DNA of 64,000 nt from Pseudomonas putida (GCF_028682635.1 NZ_JANHLK010000001.1:1-64000); one strand, 5' to 3'. Counted from the first letter of the stretch, positions 8,619 to 19,520 are shown. A program made the numbers and translations. The notes: a model not told the origin generated them from the letters alone.

Positions 8619-9958
8619 TCGGTTCTCTTCGCGTTCGCCTGATGCTCGCCGCCACGATCCTCGCAGTATTGTTCATGCTGGCGTTGCTGCCGGCGATGCA
8701 GGGAGCGTTCAGCCTGGCGCTGCAGGACGCCATCGAGCAGCGACTGGCGTCGGACGTCACCACGTTGATCTCTGCTGCACGGGTCGAGGACGACCGCTTG
8801 CTGATGCCAGAACAGTTGCCCGACGAGCGCTTCAACCTGGCCGATGGCAACTTGCTCGGTTACATCTATAACCGCGAAGGTCAGTTAGTCTGGCGCTCGA
8901 AAGACACCCTGGTAAAGAACATCAATTACAAGCCGCGTTACGACGGGCGCGGTAATGAATTTGCCAGGATTCGCCAGGACACTGGCCAGGAATTCTTCGT
9001 CTATGACGTCGAGGTCAAACTGCTCGGCGGCAAAAACGCGGCGTTCAGCTTCGTCGCGTTGCAACCGGCGCGTGAATACGATGCTACGCTCGGCGGCCTG
9101 CGGGAAAACCTTTACCTGGGTTTCGGCGCGGCATTACTGGTGCTTCTGGCATTGCTATGGGGCGGCTTGTCCTGGGGGTTGCAGGCATTGCGCCGGCTGA
9201 GCCAGGAGCTGGACGAGATCGAAAGCGGCACCCGTGAAAGCCTGAGCGAGCAACACCCACGTGAGCTGCTGCGCCTGACCGGCTCTTTAAACCGATTGCT
9301 GCACAGCGAGCGTGAACAGCGTAGCCGTTATCGCGATTCCCTCGACGATCTGGCCCATAGCCTGAAAACCCCATTGGCGGTATTGCAGGGGGTCAGCGAA
9401 GGCATGGCGCAACGCCCTGAGGAGAGGGATCAGGCCTGGGTGCTGCAGACCCAGATCGAGCGCATGAGCCAACAGATCGGTTACCAATTGCAACGCGCCA
9501 GCCTGCGCAAGAGCGGACTGGTGCGCCATCAGGTACGCCTGCAACCGGTGTTGCAGAGCCTTTGCGATACGCTGGACAAGGTCTATCGCGACAAACAGGT
9601 GCAGGTTACCTTCGATTTGCCGCCGCAGTGTCTGGTCCCTATCGAGCAGGGCGCCTTGCTGGAAATGCTTGGCAATCTGCTGGAGAACGCCTATCGACTG
9701 TGCCTGAGCGAAGTGCGCATCAGCATGCATACCCTCGATGGTATCGAGATATGCGTGGAAGACGATGGCCCAGGCGTCCCGCTCGATCAGCGCACGCGGA
9801 TCCTGCAGCGCGGTGAACGCCTGGACCGTCAGCATCCAGGACAGGGTATTGGCCTGGCGGTGGTCAAGGACATCATCGAAAGCTATAGCGCAAAACTCAC
9901 CCTGGGGGACTCGCCCTTGGGCGGTGCCGCCTTCCGCATTCATTTTCCGCTGGCGTGA
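8615..9958 (+). CDS. phoQ: Sensor histidine kinase PhoQ
   Basis: 447-residue inner-membrane sensor of divalent cations. There are helices at about 8-28 and 166-190, with an acidic periplasmic domain between them. HisKA has H248 in LAHSLKTPL, and HATPase_c has NLLENAYR, DDGPGV and GQGIGL. I placed the start at TTG 8615, which overlaps the phoP stop and gives the MIGSLRVRLML beginning that matches P. aeruginosa PhoQ (MIRSLRIRLML). A TTG two codons earlier (8609) is possible. A REP pair follows the gene. Confidence 0.93.
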   Translation: MIGSLRVRLMLAATILAVLFMLALLPAMQGAFSLALQDAIEQRLASDVTTLISAARVEDDRLLMPEQLPDERFNLADGNLLGYIYNREGQLVWRSKDTLVKNINYKPRYDGRGNEFARIRQDTGQEFFVYDVEVKLLGGKNAAFSFVALQPAREYDATLGGLRENLYLGFGAALLVLLALLWGGLSWGLQALRRLSQELDEIESGTRESLSEQHPRELLRLTGSLNRLLHSEREQRSRYRDSLDDLAHSLKTPLAVLQGVSEGMAQRPEERDQAWVLQTQIERMSQQIGYQLQRASLRKSGLVRHQVRLQPVLQSLCDTLDKVYRDKQVQVTFDLPPQCLVPIEQGALLEMLGNLLENAYRLCLSEVRISMHTLDGIEICVEDDGPGVPLDQRTRILQRGERLDRQHPGQGIGLAVVKDIIESYSAKLTLGDSPLGGAAFRIHFPLA

Positions 9959-9960
9959 TC

Positions 9961-10028
9961 TTGTAGGAGCCGGCTTGCTGGCGATGGCGATCGTACAGAC
10001 GCTATCGCCAGCAAGCCGGCTCCTACAA
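9961..10028. repeat. REP inverted pair (BIME-like)
   Basis: TTGTAGGAGCCGGCTTGCTG and its inverted copy flank a short loop, forming a long near-perfect hairpin between the convergent phoQ and AraC-type genes. The same family occurs at 48116-48204. Confidence 0.85.
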
Positions 10029-11039
10029 ATCCCTGGCCCGGTAAGCCCCCGGCGTCAGCCCGGTCCACTTCTTGAATGCCCGGTGAAACGCCGAGGGCTC
10101 GGAAAACCCCAATTGCTCGGCGATCTGTTGCAAGGGCAAGTCGTTGCGGCCCAGGTGATAAATGGCAATGTCGCGGCGTAGCTGGTCCTTGAGTTCCTGA
10201 AAACTGGTGTTTTCTTCACGCAGATGCCGACGCAGCGTTTGCGGGCTGATATGCAGGTGCTCAGCCACGGCCTCCAGGTCCGGCCAGGGGGAGCGGTCGC
10301 GACTGAGCAGGCGTCGCAACTGGCTGCTCAGGCTATGGCCGTCGTCCGGGCGCGATAACAGATCGGCAGGCGAGCGTTCAAGGAACTGCTTGAGCGTGCG
10401 TTCGTCCTGTAGCAGTGGCATGTTCAGGTAGCGGCCGTGGAACAGCAGGCTGCTTTGATGTGCCGAAAACTCGAGCGGGCACGAGAACAGCAGCTCGTAT
10501 TCGGCGCCATGTTCCGGTCGCGGGTAGCTGAACGTGGCGTGCTCCAGTCGAATACGCTGGCCGATCAACCAGCTGGCGAAGCGATGCCAGATCACCAATA
10601 GACATTCGCTGAGGAAATGTTCCGGGTCCCAGAGTTGCGAATCGTCCAGACTCAGTCGAATCATTCCGTCTTCGCGGGTCAGCGTCAGGCGCGGGGCGTC
10701 CGGGAATAGGCTATAAAACAATAATCCGCGATGCAGTGCCTTATCCAGATTGCGGCAATGGATCACGGCATGACACATCATCGCGAAGCTGCCGGGCTTG
10801 CTGATGCCCCGGCCGAAACCCAGGTATTCGTCGTCCAGCGCGAGCCATAGTGCCTGTATCAGCCGGGTGAACTGTTCTGGAGGGATGCGCGCTCGAGGCT
10901 CGTCGAGCAGCTCGGGGCTGATCCCCACTTGCTGCAGCAGTATCGAATAATCGTAGCCACGCCGTTGCGCGCCACCGAGGGCGGCACGGGCGAAATGACT
11001 GGCAATGGTGCGTTCGCGCATAGAGGCAAGTCCGTCCAT
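10023..11039 (-). CDS. AraC-family transcriptional regulator
   Basis: 338 residues. An N-terminal arabinose-binding-like regulatory domain (about 20-215) is followed by a C-terminal double helix-turn-helix (about 240-335). The latter has QTLRRHLREE and the second recognition region QQIAEQLGFSEPSAFHRAFKKWTG, the AraC family signature. The gene is transcribed away from dctA, and two identical-type palindromes lie between them; it may control dctA or itself. Its effector is unknown. In P. aeruginosa a regulator gene also lies beside dctA. The stop codon lies inside the REP pair. Confidence 0.88.
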   Translation of the reverse strand: MDGLASMRERTIASHFARAALGGAQRRGYDYSILLQQVGISPELLDEPRARIPPEQFTRLIQALWLALDDEYLGFGRGISKPGSFAMMCHAVIHCRNLDKALHRGLLFYSLFPDAPRLTLTREDGMIRLSLDDSQLWDPEHFLSECLLVIWHRFASWLIGQRIRLEHATFSYPRPEHGAEYELLFSCPLEFSAHQSSLLFHGRYLNMPLLQDERTLKQFLERSPADLLSRPDDGHSLSSQLRRLLSRDRSPWPDLEAVAEHLHISPQTLRRHLREENTSFQELKDQLRRDIAIYHLGRNDLPLQQIAEQLGFSEPSAFHRAFKKWTGLTPGAYRARDL

Positions 11040-11079
11040 AGAACGACGGATGGTAGCCGCGCTGCATGGGCATGAACAA

Positions 11080-11134
11080 GGCGGATATCCGCCAGATTAC
11101 AGGATGTGATTCGACGGCTGGGCGGAAATCCGCC
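11080..11134. promoter_or_regulatory. Two GGCGGAWATCCGCC palindromes upstream of dctA
   Basis: GGCGGATATCCGCC (11080-11093) and GGCGGAAATCCGCC (11121-11134) are 14-bp palindromes with centres 41 bp apart, close to four helical turns. They lie about 80-135 bp upstream of the sigma-54 promoter, the usual position for binding sites of an enhancer-binding activator such as DctD or MifR. They could instead serve the divergent AraC-type gene, whose start is 41 bp away. Confidence 0.65.
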
Positions 11135-11213
11135 ACTGCGCAGTCGTCGTGTGTTGACCCGCACCAACCTGCAACCCTTGATGCCATAAGGCTTTCAGGC
11201 TTTTCCTACAAGG

Positions 11214-11229
11214 TGGCACGAGCCTTGCG
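11214..11229 (+). promoter_or_regulatory. Sigma-54 (RpoN) promoter of dctA
   Basis: TGGCAC, five bases, TTGCG gives the -24/-12 pattern with exactly 10 bp between the invariant GG and GC. It lies about 130 bp before the dctA ATG. RpoN-dependent transcription of dctA under DctBD-type control is well known in pseudomonads and rhizobia. Confidence 0.85.
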
Positions 11230-11359
11230 ATAGAACCCGTAGATGCCTGCCGTCGCGCAGCTCGAAAAAACAAATCCCTCCAGTGCAGGAGGGTTCGCAA
11301 TTGAGTTGGGGTGGGCAACAGTCGGATGTTGTCGCCGCGCACTCTTGAGGAACTTTGCA

Positions 11360-12694
11360 ATGACGACTCGTCAGCCACTGTACAAATCCCTGTATTTCCA
11401 GGTGATCGTTGCAATTGTCATCGGTATTTTGCTCGGTCACTTCTATCCACAGCTCGGTGTGGCCGTAAAACCGCTGGGTGACGGGTTCATCAAGCTGATC
11501 AAGATGATCATCGCGCCGATCATCTTCTGTACCGTCGTCAGCGGTATCGCTGGCATGCAGGACATGAAGTCGGTCGGCAAGACCGGCGGTTACGCATTGC
11601 TGTACTTCGAGATCGTTTCGACCATCGCGCTGCTGGTGGGCCTGGTGGTGGTCAACATCGTCCAGCCGGGTAACGGCATGCACATCGACGTGACCACCCT
11701 GGATGCCTCCAAGGTTGCCCAGTATGTCGCTGCTGGCGCTGACCAAAGCGTCATCGGCTTCCTGCTCAATGTGATTCCGTCCACCATCGTCGGCGCGTTC
11801 GCCACGGGCGACATCCTGCAAGTGCTGATGTTCTCGGTGATCTTCGGTTTCGCCCTGCATCGCCTGGGTGCCTACGGCAAGCCGCTGCTGGACTTCATCG
11901 ATCGTTTCGCCCACGTGATGTTCAACATCATCAACATGATCATGAAGCTCGCGCCGATCGGTGCCTTCGGTGCCATGGCCTTCACCATTGGTGCCTACGG
12001 TGTCGGCTCGCTGGTGCAACTGGGCCAGCTGATGGCCTGCTTCTACATCACTTGCCTGCTGTTCATCCTGATCGTGCTGGGTTCGATTGCCCGCCTGCAC
12101 GGCTTCAGCGTGCTGAAGATGATCCGCTACATCCGTGAAGAACTGTTGATCGTGCTGGGTACTTCCTCTTCGGAGTCGGTGCTGCCGCGCATGCTGATCA
12201 AGATGGAGCGTCTGGGGGCGCAGAAGTCCGTGGTTGGCCTGGTGATCCCGACCGGCTACTCGTTCAACCTCGACGGTACGGCGATCTACCTGACCATGGC
12301 GGCTGTGTTCATTGCCCAGGCCACCGACACCCACATGGACATCACCCACCAGATCACCTTGCTGGTGGTGTTGCTGCTGTCTTCCAAGGGGGCTGCGGGC
12401 GTTACCGGTTCGGGCTTCATCGTACTGGCGGCGACCCTGTCCGCCGTTGGCCACCTGCCGGTTGCCGGCCTGGCGCTGATCCTGGGTATCGACCGCTTCA
12501 TGTCCGAAGCCCGTGCACTGACCAACCTGGTCGGTAACGCCGTTGCCACCATCGTCGTGGCGAAGTGGGTCAAGGAGCTGGACACCGACGTGCTGCAATC
12601 CGAGCTGGCGTCTGGCGGTCGCGGCATTGCCGACGAGCCTAAAGACGATGTTCTGGGCCACGTCGAAGAGGTAGCCCCGACCAACGCCAGGTAA
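11360..12694 (+). CDS. dctA: C4-dicarboxylate/H+ or Na+ symporter DctA
   Basis: Imports succinate, fumarate and malate across the inner membrane. 444 residues of the DAACS (glutamate/aspartate symporter) family, strongly hydrophobic with 8 helices and two re-entrant loops. The signature SSSESVLP, the [14 protein letters not shown] motif and the [13 protein letters not shown] loop are all present. The ATG at 11360 follows a GAGG ribosome site; the frame is open further upstream, but the sigma-54 promoter at 11214 and family length support this start. A strong terminator follows. Confidence 0.96.
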   Translation: MTTRQPLYKSLYFQVIVAIVIGILLGHFYPQLGVAVKPLGDGFIKLIKMIIAPIIFCTVVSGIAGMQDMKSVGKTGGYALLYFEIVSTIALLVGLVVVNIVQPGNGMHIDVTTLDASKVAQYVAAGADQSVIGFLLNVIPSTIVGAFATGDILQVLMFSVIFGFALHRLGAYGKPLLDFIDRFAHVMFNIINMIMKLAPIGAFGAMAFTIGAYGVGSLVQLGQLMACFYITCLLFILIVLGSIARLHGFSVLKMIRYIREELLIVLGTSSSESVLPRMLIKMERLGAQKSVVGLVIPTGYSFNLDGTAIYLTMAAVFIAQATDTHMDITHQITLLVVLLLSSKGAAGVTGSGFIVLAATLSAVGHLPVAGLALILGIDRFMSEARALTNLVGNAVATIVVAKWVKELDTDVLQSELASGGRGIADEPKDDVLGHVEEVAPTNAR

Positions 12695-12705
12695 GTCTTG
12701 TTGAA

Positions 12706-12734
12706 TGAAAAACCCGCTTCGGCGGGTTTTTTCA
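12706..12734 (+). terminator. Terminator after dctA
   Basis: TGAAAAACCCGC and GCGGGTTTTTTCA pair around a TTCG tetraloop, with a T6 run. It begins 12 bp after the dctA stop. Confidence 0.9.
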
Positions 12735-12836
12735 TGCCCGGGATTTGAGCACAACGGTCATTGCATGTGGCGCATAAGGTGATTGCTGCAAAGCGCTTGG
12801 CTGCCTAGGCTGGGGCATCATCCAGGGAGAATTCTC

Positions 12837-14018
12837 ATGCTCGGTCCACTGGCATCACTCAAGGTACTGGATTTCTCGACACTGCTGCCGGGTCCGTTCG
12901 CTTCGCTATTGCTGGCGGACATGGGCGCCGAGGTGCTGCGCATCGAATCACCCACCCGCATGGACCTGCTGCGCGTGCTGCCGCCCCACGATCAGGGCGT
13001 TTCGGCCAGCCATGCCTACCTCAATCGCAACAAACGCAGCCTGGCCCTGGATCTCAAGCAGCCCGAAGCGCTGGAAGTGATCACGCAATTGCTGCAGGAC
13101 TACGACATCGTGCTGGAGCAGTTCCGCCCCGGCGTCATGGAGCGATTGGGGTTGGGCTATGAGGCCCTGAAAGCGATCAATCCCCGGCTGATCTATGTTT
13201 CGATCACCGGTTACGGCCAGACCGGCCCCTACAAGGACCGCGCCGGCCATGACATCAACTACCTTGCCCTGGCCGGGCTTGCGAGCTATAGCGGACGCGC
13301 CGACAGTGGCCCGCTGCCGCTGGGCATGCAGGTGGCAGACATCGCCGGTGGCTCGCTGCACGGGGTCATCGGCCTGCTGGCGGCCGTGATAGCACGCCAG
13401 CACACCGGGCAGGGCCAGCATCTGGACGTGAGCATGACCGATTGCGCGTTCAGCCTGAACGCCATGGCGGGTGCCGGGTACCTGGCTTGTGGGATCGAAC
13501 CGGGTCAGGAAGACCAGGTGCTCAATGGCGGCAGCTTCTATGACTATTACCGCTCCCGGGATGGGCGCTGGTTGTCGGTGGGCAGCCTGGAACCGGGGTT
13601 CATGAAACAGTTGTGTGTGGCGCTGGGGCTGGAGGAGTGGGCGAGCCTGGGGTTATCTGCGCAGCCTGCACAGCAACGCCAGCTCAAGGAGGCGTTGAAG
13701 ACTGAGTTCGAAAAGCATGACTTTGCCGAGTTGTGCGCGCTGTTCGCCGAGCTCGATGCGTGTGTCGAGCCGGTCTTGAGCCTGGGTGAGGCGGTGCGGC
13801 ATCCGCAGTTGCAAGCGCGGGAACTGGTGGCTGAAGTGCCGCGGGGGGATGGTTCGAGTCAGGCGCAGATGGCTTGTCCATTGAAGTTTTCAAGCGGGTT
13901 GCCGGAGCCCAGGCATATTGGCGCGGCGCTGGGGCAGCATACCGATCAGGTGTTGGGGGAGTTGGGGTTTGGTGTAGAGCGGATTGAGGAACTTCGGCGT
14001 GCCAAGGTAATTCTCTAG
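12837..14018 (+). CDS. CaiB/BaiF-type class III CoA-transferase
   Basis: 393-residue family III CoA-transferase fold, the superfamily of alpha-methylacyl-CoA racemase, formyl-CoA transferase and CaiB. The N-terminal LKVLDFSTLLPGPFAS, the NRNKRSLALDLK motif and the catalytic-aspartate region GHDINYLALAGL are conserved. It probably moves CoA between a small organic acid and its CoA ester, or racemises a 2-methylacyl-CoA; sequence alone does not tell which. The ATG at 12837 follows AGGGA. It is preceded by the dctA terminator, so it is likely transcribed on its own. Confidence 0.85.
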   Translation: MLGPLASLKVLDFSTLLPGPFASLLLADMGAEVLRIESPTRMDLLRVLPPHDQGVSASHAYLNRNKRSLALDLKQPEALEVITQLLQDYDIVLEQFRPGVMERLGLGYEALKAINPRLIYVSITGYGQTGPYKDRAGHDINYLALAGLASYSGRADSGPLPLGMQVADIAGGSLHGVIGLLAAVIARQHTGQGQHLDVSMTDCAFSLNAMAGAGYLACGIEPGQEDQVLNGGSFYDYYRSRDGRWLSVGSLEPGFMKQLCVALGLEEWASLGLSAQPAQQRQLKEALKTEFEKHDFAELCALFAELDACVEPVLSLGEAVRHPQLQARELVAEVPRGDGSSQAQMACPLKFSSGLPEPRHIGAALGQHTDQVLGELGFGVERIEELRRAKVIL

Positions 14019-14030
14019 CGCCTGTCAGGC

Positions 14031-14099
14031 CGCCATCGCCAGCAGGCTGGCTCCCACAATGGATCTTCCCCTGTGGGAGCCAGCCTGCTGGCGAAGAGG
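14031..14099. repeat. REP inverted pair
   Basis: CGCCAGCAGGCTGGCTCCCACA and its inverted copy TGTGGGAGCCAGCCTGCTGG flank a short spacer, lying between the convergent CoA-transferase and sprT genes. Same family as the array at 17299-17440. Confidence 0.8.
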
Positions 14100-14123
14100 T
14101 CGACCCAGACACCACAAATCTCA

Positions 14124-14618
14124 CTACTCGATGCGCATTTCCCCACTGAACACCAAGGTGTTGCGACACCGCCGACACAAATACCGCCGCCCCTGCCGCA
14201 CCAAACCATGACGCTGCGCCGAGAACGGGAAATCGCTGTCGGCGCACGGGCACTTGTAGATGTAGCGGGTCACGCTGCGGCGTTTGACGTCGTAGGTGTG
14301 GCAACGGTTGGGGGGCAATTCGTACACGCCGCGCATGATCAGTTGCCACTCTTCGCCATGGGGCTGGATGCGGTCACCGAACAGTTGATGGGCGATCAGG
14401 TGCGCGACCTCGTGGGCGACGGTCTGCTTGAGAAAATCTTCGGTGTTTTCCCGGTACAGCTGCGGATTGAAACGCAGCAGGTTCTCGTGCAGGTGCGCGA
14501 CACCGGCTTTTTGCCCGCGCAGCTTGAAGCTCACCACAGGACGTTTGAAAGGTCGTTTGAAAAAGGATTCGGCTTGTTGAAAACAGTCTTCGACGCGGGT
14601 ATTGAGTTGCTCGGGCAT
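14124..14618 (-). CDS. sprT: SprT-like zinc metalloprotease-fold protein
   Basis: 164 residues, the usual SprT length. The zincin motif HEVAHL (HExxH) is in the middle, followed by a C-terminal zinc ribbon with C-P-C and C-R-R-C pairs. Related to the eukaryotic SPRTN domain, but the bacterial role is poorly understood. The ATG follows a weak AGATCC upstream region. It is flanked by a REP pair and by the terminator of the neighbouring gene. Confidence 0.88.
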   Translation of the reverse strand: MPEQLNTRVEDCFQQAESFFKRPFKRPVVSFKLRGQKAGVAHLHENLLRFNPQLYRENTEDFLKQTVAHEVAHLIAHQLFGDRIQPHGEEWQLIMRGVYELPPNRCHTYDVKRRSVTRYIYKCPCADSDFPFSAQRHGLVRQGRRYLCRRCRNTLVFSGEMRIE

Positions 14619-14716
14619 GCTTGATGGATCTCCAGAGCAGTCCAGTATGCCGCAAGCCCGGGGCCTTGCGAATCTGCGAAGCGCCGAATGGTCTTCGGCG
14701 CTCTTGTGGCGCGGGC

Positions 14717-14742
14717 ATTAAAAGGCCGCCTTGCGGCGGCCT
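14717..14742 (-). terminator. Terminator of the Yip1 gene
   Basis: On the minus strand GGCCGCC/GGCGGCC (14724-14730 with 14735-14741) with a GCAA loop is followed by TTTTAAT. It ends transcription from the gene at 14776-15378. Confidence 0.75.
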
Positions 14743-14775
14743 GTGTCGGCAGATCTGATTTTTTTGTGGTGAGTG

Positions 14776-15378
14776 TTAATTGGTATAGACCGGCCCCACG
14801 CCGAGTCCCCAGACAATCACGGTGAACGCCATGATGGCGACCAGCACCACCAGGCCTACGGCGAGCACCGAACTTGAAAACAGAAAGCCCTCGTCAGATG
14901 GAATGTTCATGAAGGTTGGCAGCCCCACATACAGCAGGTAGACCGTGTAGCAGATGGCCGCAGTGCCAACGACCATCCCCAGCCACAGGTGGGGGTACAG
15001 GGCCGCCAGGCCGCCGACGAACAGCGGTGTAGCGGTATAGGTTGCGAACGCGATGCAGCGTGCCAGGCTCGGATTGGCGTCATAGGTGCGGGCCATCCAG
15101 TGGATGAACGCACCCATTACCGCTACGCCGCCAAGCATCGCCAGGTACGACATGACTGTCATCCATAGTGCGCTTTCCACGGTCAGCATCACCGGGGGGC
15201 GATTGCCGATGACCCAGCCCACCTGCGTAGTCCCGATAAAGGCCGATACCGCCGGTATCGCCGCCAGGATCAGCGTGTGGGTCAGGTACATGTGGCTGAT
15301 ACTTTCTTCCTGATCGCCACGAATCTCTTTCCATTCTTGGTCAGGGTGGGTGAAGAGCCCCACTACGTGATGGATCAT
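14776..15378 (-). CDS. Yip1-domain inner membrane protein
   Basis: 200 residues with about five membrane helices (roughly 36-56, 68-92, 106-130, 138-158, 172-195) and a soluble N-terminus, fitting the bacterial Yip1 family. I chose the ATG at 15378 (MIHHVVGLFTHPD) because a strong GAGGAG ribosome site lies just upstream; the open frame extends 22 codons further without support. Function unknown. Confidence 0.8.
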   Translation of the reverse strand: MIHHVVGLFTHPDQEWKEIRGDQEESISHMYLTHTLILAAIPAVSAFIGTTQVGWVIGNRPPVMLTVESALWMTVMSYLAMLGGVAVMGAFIHWMARTYDANPSLARCIAFATYTATPLFVGGLAALYPHLWLGMVVGTAAICYTVYLLYVGLPTFMNIPSDEGFLFSSSVLAVGLVVLVAIMAFTVIVWGLGVGPVYTN

Positions 15379-15659
15379 GCCAGTCACTCCTCTTGTTTTT
15401 ACCGTCGCCCCCCAGTGGAGCGCCCTACGGGCCAATGTGGCCAAGTAAGTAATAGGTCTGTATGTGATTGCGACCTTATGACGCAGTATAGGAAGGTCTT
15501 AACCCCACAGGGGGTAGGGCTTAGAGCAAATTGCGCTGTAAAGCACCCGGGTAATCGCTGTTGCATCTGTAGGGCACGCGATCCCGTCGGGGTACTTCGT
15601 TCCTGATGGGTTTTTGCGTAAAATGCGCGCCTTTCGTCACACCTCACGGATTTCGCGTC

Positions 15660-16484
15660 ATGGGCACTCTTACGGTCAACCAGAACAAACTGCAAAAGCG
15701 CCTTCGCCGACAGGCCGGTGAGGCGGTCGCCGATTTCAACATGATTGAAGACGGTGACAAGGTCATGGTCTGCCTGTCCGGCGGCAAGGACAGCTACACC
15801 ATGCTTGATGTGCTGATGCACTTGCAGAAGGTCGCGCCGATCAAGTTCGAGATCGTGGCCGTGAACATGGACCAGAAACAGCCGGGTTTCCCCGAGCATG
15901 TGCTGCCGGCCTACCTCAAGGAACTGGGGATCGAGTACCACATCGTCGAGAAAGACACCTACTCGGTGGTCAAGGAGCTGATCCCGGAAGGCAAGACCAC
16001 CTGCTCCCTGTGCTCGCGCCTGCGTCGCGGTACGCTCTACACCTTTGCCGACGAAATCGGCGCGACCAAGATGGCTCTCGGCCATCACCGCGACGACATC
16101 GTCGAGACGTTCTTCCTGAACATGTTCTTCAACGGTTCGCTCAAGGCCATGCCGCCGAAATTGCGCGCCGATGACGGGCGCAACGTGGTGATCCGCCCGT
16201 TGGCCTACTGCAACGAGAAGGACATTCAGGCCTACTCGGACCTCAAGCAGTTCCCGATCATCCCGTGCAACCTCTGTGGCTCCCAGGAAAACCTGCAGCG
16301 CCAGGTGGTCAAGGAAATGCTGCAGGATTGGGAGCGCAAGACCCCCGGCCGTACCGAAAGCATTTTCCGCAGCCTGCAGAACGTGATCCCGTCGCAACTG
16401 GCGGACCGCAACCTGTTCGACTTCACCAGCCTCAAGATCGACGAAAGCGCCGCTTCGCGTTTCGTCAATGTGGTCAACCTCTAA
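15660..16484 (+). CDS. ttcA: tRNA 2-thiocytidine(32) synthetase TtcA
   Basis: Thiolates cytidine-32 in the anticodon loop of several tRNAs using ATP and an iron-sulfur cluster. 274 residues: PP-loop SGGKDS (40-45), the first cysteine pair C115/C118 (CSLC) and the third conserved cysteine region C203/C206 (CNLC). The ATG at 15660 gives the family N-terminus; an in-frame ATG at 15606 would add 18 unlikely residues overlapping the TAAAAT promoter element at 15619. A REP pair follows the stop. Confidence 0.95.
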   Translation: MGTLTVNQNKLQKRLRRQAGEAVADFNMIEDGDKVMVCLSGGKDSYTMLDVLMHLQKVAPIKFEIVAVNMDQKQPGFPEHVLPAYLKELGIEYHIVEKDTYSVVKELIPEGKTTCSLCSRLRRGTLYTFADEIGATKMALGHHRDDIVETFFLNMFFNGSLKAMPPKLRADDGRNVVIRPLAYCNEKDIQAYSDLKQFPIIPCNLCGSQENLQRQVVKEMLQDWERKTPGRTESIFRSLQNVIPSQLADRNLFDFTSLKIDESAASRFVNVVNL

Positions 16485-16491
16485 ACAAAAT

Positions 16492-16582
16492 TGTGGGAGC
16501 GGGCTTGCTCGCGAAGGCGCTGTGCCAGTCGACAACAATGTTGAATGACGCAGCGCATTCGCGAGCAAGCCCGCTCCCACAG
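16492..16582. repeat. REP inverted pair
   Basis: TGTGGGAGCGGGCTTGCTCG and its inverted copy are about 45 bp apart, between ttcA and the glycosylase gene. Same family as 32103-32192. Confidence 0.85.
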
Positions 16583-16616
16583 GTTTATTGCTTCGTTTTA
16601 ATCCTCAGGAGAGGGC

Positions 16617-17291
16617 ATGCGCGATTACAAGTGGCTGAACGAATACTGTCTGAACCGCTTCGGTTCGGCCGCTGAACTGGAAGCCCATCTGCCCCTGCCC
16701 AAGACCCCGGCGCAATTGCGCAAGATCAGCGATGACCGCTACCTCTCGACCATGGCATTGCGCGTCTTCCGCGCCGGGCTCAAGCACAGCCTGGTGGACG
16801 CCAAGTGGCCAGCCTTCGAAGAAGTGTTTTTCAAATTCGACCCGGAAAAAGTCGTGCTGATGAGCGCCGAACACCTTGAGCGGCTGATGCAGGACACGCG
16901 GATCATCCGCCATCTGGGCAAGCTCAAGAGCGTGCCGCGCAATGCGCAGTTCATTCTGGACGTGGCCCATGAAAAGGGCAGCTTCGGCGCGCTGATTGCC
17001 GATTGGCCAGTGACCGATATCGTCGGGCTCTGGACCTTCCTGAAAAAACGCGGCCATCAGTTGGGCGGTCTGTCGGCGCCGCGATTCTTGCGCATGGTCG
17101 GCAAGGACACCTTTGTGCCGAGCTATGACGTGGTGGCGGCGTTGAATGCGCAGAAGATTGTCGACAAGGTGCCGACCAGCTTGCGCGACCTGGCGTTGGT
17201 GCAGGAAGTGTTCAACCAGTGGCATGAGGAAAGTGGCGGGCGGCCGATGAGCCAGATCTCGATGATGCTGGCTTACACCGTCAATCATTGA
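16617..17291 (+). CDS. DNA-3-methyladenine glycosylase I-family protein
   Basis: 224 residues resembling the Tag/adenine-glycosylase family (helix-hairpin-helix superfamily), a base-excision repair enzyme removing 3-methyladenine. The N-terminal two thirds show the Tag-like helical pattern, with FKKRG-like TFLKKRGHQLGG near residues 140-152. The four zinc-binding residues of classical E. coli Tag are not all evident, so substrate range is uncertain. An AGGAGA ribosome site precedes the ATG. Confidence 0.75.
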   Translation: MRDYKWLNEYCLNRFGSAAELEAHLPLPKTPAQLRKISDDRYLSTMALRVFRAGLKHSLVDAKWPAFEEVFFKFDPEKVVLMSAEHLERLMQDTRIIRHLGKLKSVPRNAQFILDVAHEKGSFGALIADWPVTDIVGLWTFLKKRGHQLGGLSAPRFLRMVGKDTFVPSYDVVAALNAQKIVDKVPTSLRDLALVQEVFNQWHEESGGRPMSQISMMLAYTVNH

Positions 17292-17298
17292 GACCGCG

Positions 17299-17440
17299 TG
17301 GCTCCAATCGCCAGCAGGCTGGCTCCCACATTGGATCTGCGCAGGACACAAGTCCCCTGTGGGAGCCAGCAGGCTGGCTCCCACATTGGATCTGTGCAGG
17401 ACACAAGTCCTCTGTGGGAGCCAGCCTGCTGGCGATTGCA
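17299..17440. repeat. REP array with a 55-bp tandem duplication
   Basis: The outer inverted arms of this REP locus enclose a 55-bp unit present twice head-to-tail (17316-17370 and 17371-17425). The two copies differ at two positions only (GCGCAGG/GTGCAGG and TCCCCTG/TCCTCTG). The result alternates REP orientations: one head, two spacer-plus-tail units. Confidence 0.9.
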
Positions 17441-17445
17441 TTCTG

Positions 17446-17871
17446 TCAGGCGACGGAGATCTCGCCCTCGCCAGCCAACTTGCGGTTCAACTGATACCGC
17501 CACCGCACATACAACAGTGCCGAACAGAACACCGCCAGGCTTGCGGCCATCTCCAGCACACCGAAGAACTGCCGGTTCGGGTCATAGGCGGCCAATGCGC
17601 CCTTGATGAAATACAGGTTCACCACAAAGCACATCCATGAATGCCCACGGGCATTGCCGACAATCATCCCCGGCGCGAGCAGCAACAACGGCACCAGCTC
17701 GATCAGCAGAATCACCCACGGCCGCGCACCGTGCAGGTCAGCGACCATCAGGTAGTAAACGCAGAGCAATCCCACCAGGCCAAGGAAACACAGCAGGCTG
17801 ATGACGCGCATGACCCGAACCCGTGGTTCAAGCCATTCGATAGCGGGCAGGACCTTCGGCTTCTTGGCCAC
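17446..17871 (-). CDS. DUF2069 inner membrane protein
   Basis: 141 residues with four membrane helices (about 20-42, 47-70, 75-95, 102-122), the DUF2069 family. I chose the GTG at 17871, two bases after the wrbA stop, which gives the start MAKKPKVLPAIEWLEPRV; longer reading runs through wrbA in another frame. Last gene of a three-gene arsC-wrbA-DUF2069 unit. Function unknown. Confidence 0.8.
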   Translation of the reverse strand: MAKKPKVLPAIEWLEPRVRVMRVISLLCFLGLVGLLCVYYLMVADLHGARPWVILLIELVPLLLLAPGMIVGNARGHSWMCFVVNLYFIKGALAAYDPNRQFFGVLEMAASLAVFCSALLYVRWRYQLNRKLAGEGEISVA

Positions 17872-17873
17872 CC

Positions 17874-19402
<1,529 letters not shown>

Positions 19403-19423
19403 GCGGGTGGCAACGACAAACCG

Positions 19424-19507
19424 TGTAGGAGCTGGCTTGCCAGCGAAGAGGTCCGACAGTCCAGCGAAATGGTCAAAGACGCCTTCGCCGGCAAGCCGGC
19501 TCCTACA
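19424..19507. repeat. REP inverted pair
   Basis: TGTAGGAGCTGGCTTGCCAG faces GCCGGCAAGCCGGCTCCTACA. The two arms differ in their inner bases, so the stem is imperfect. Lies between convergent genes. Confidence 0.75.
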
Positions 19508-19520
19508 GGTTTAGAGGGGA

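Noticed and set aside
17299..17440. Repeats that could be mistaken for a CRISPR array
   Set aside because: Units are directly abutting REP arms with no unique spacers, and no cas genes are present.
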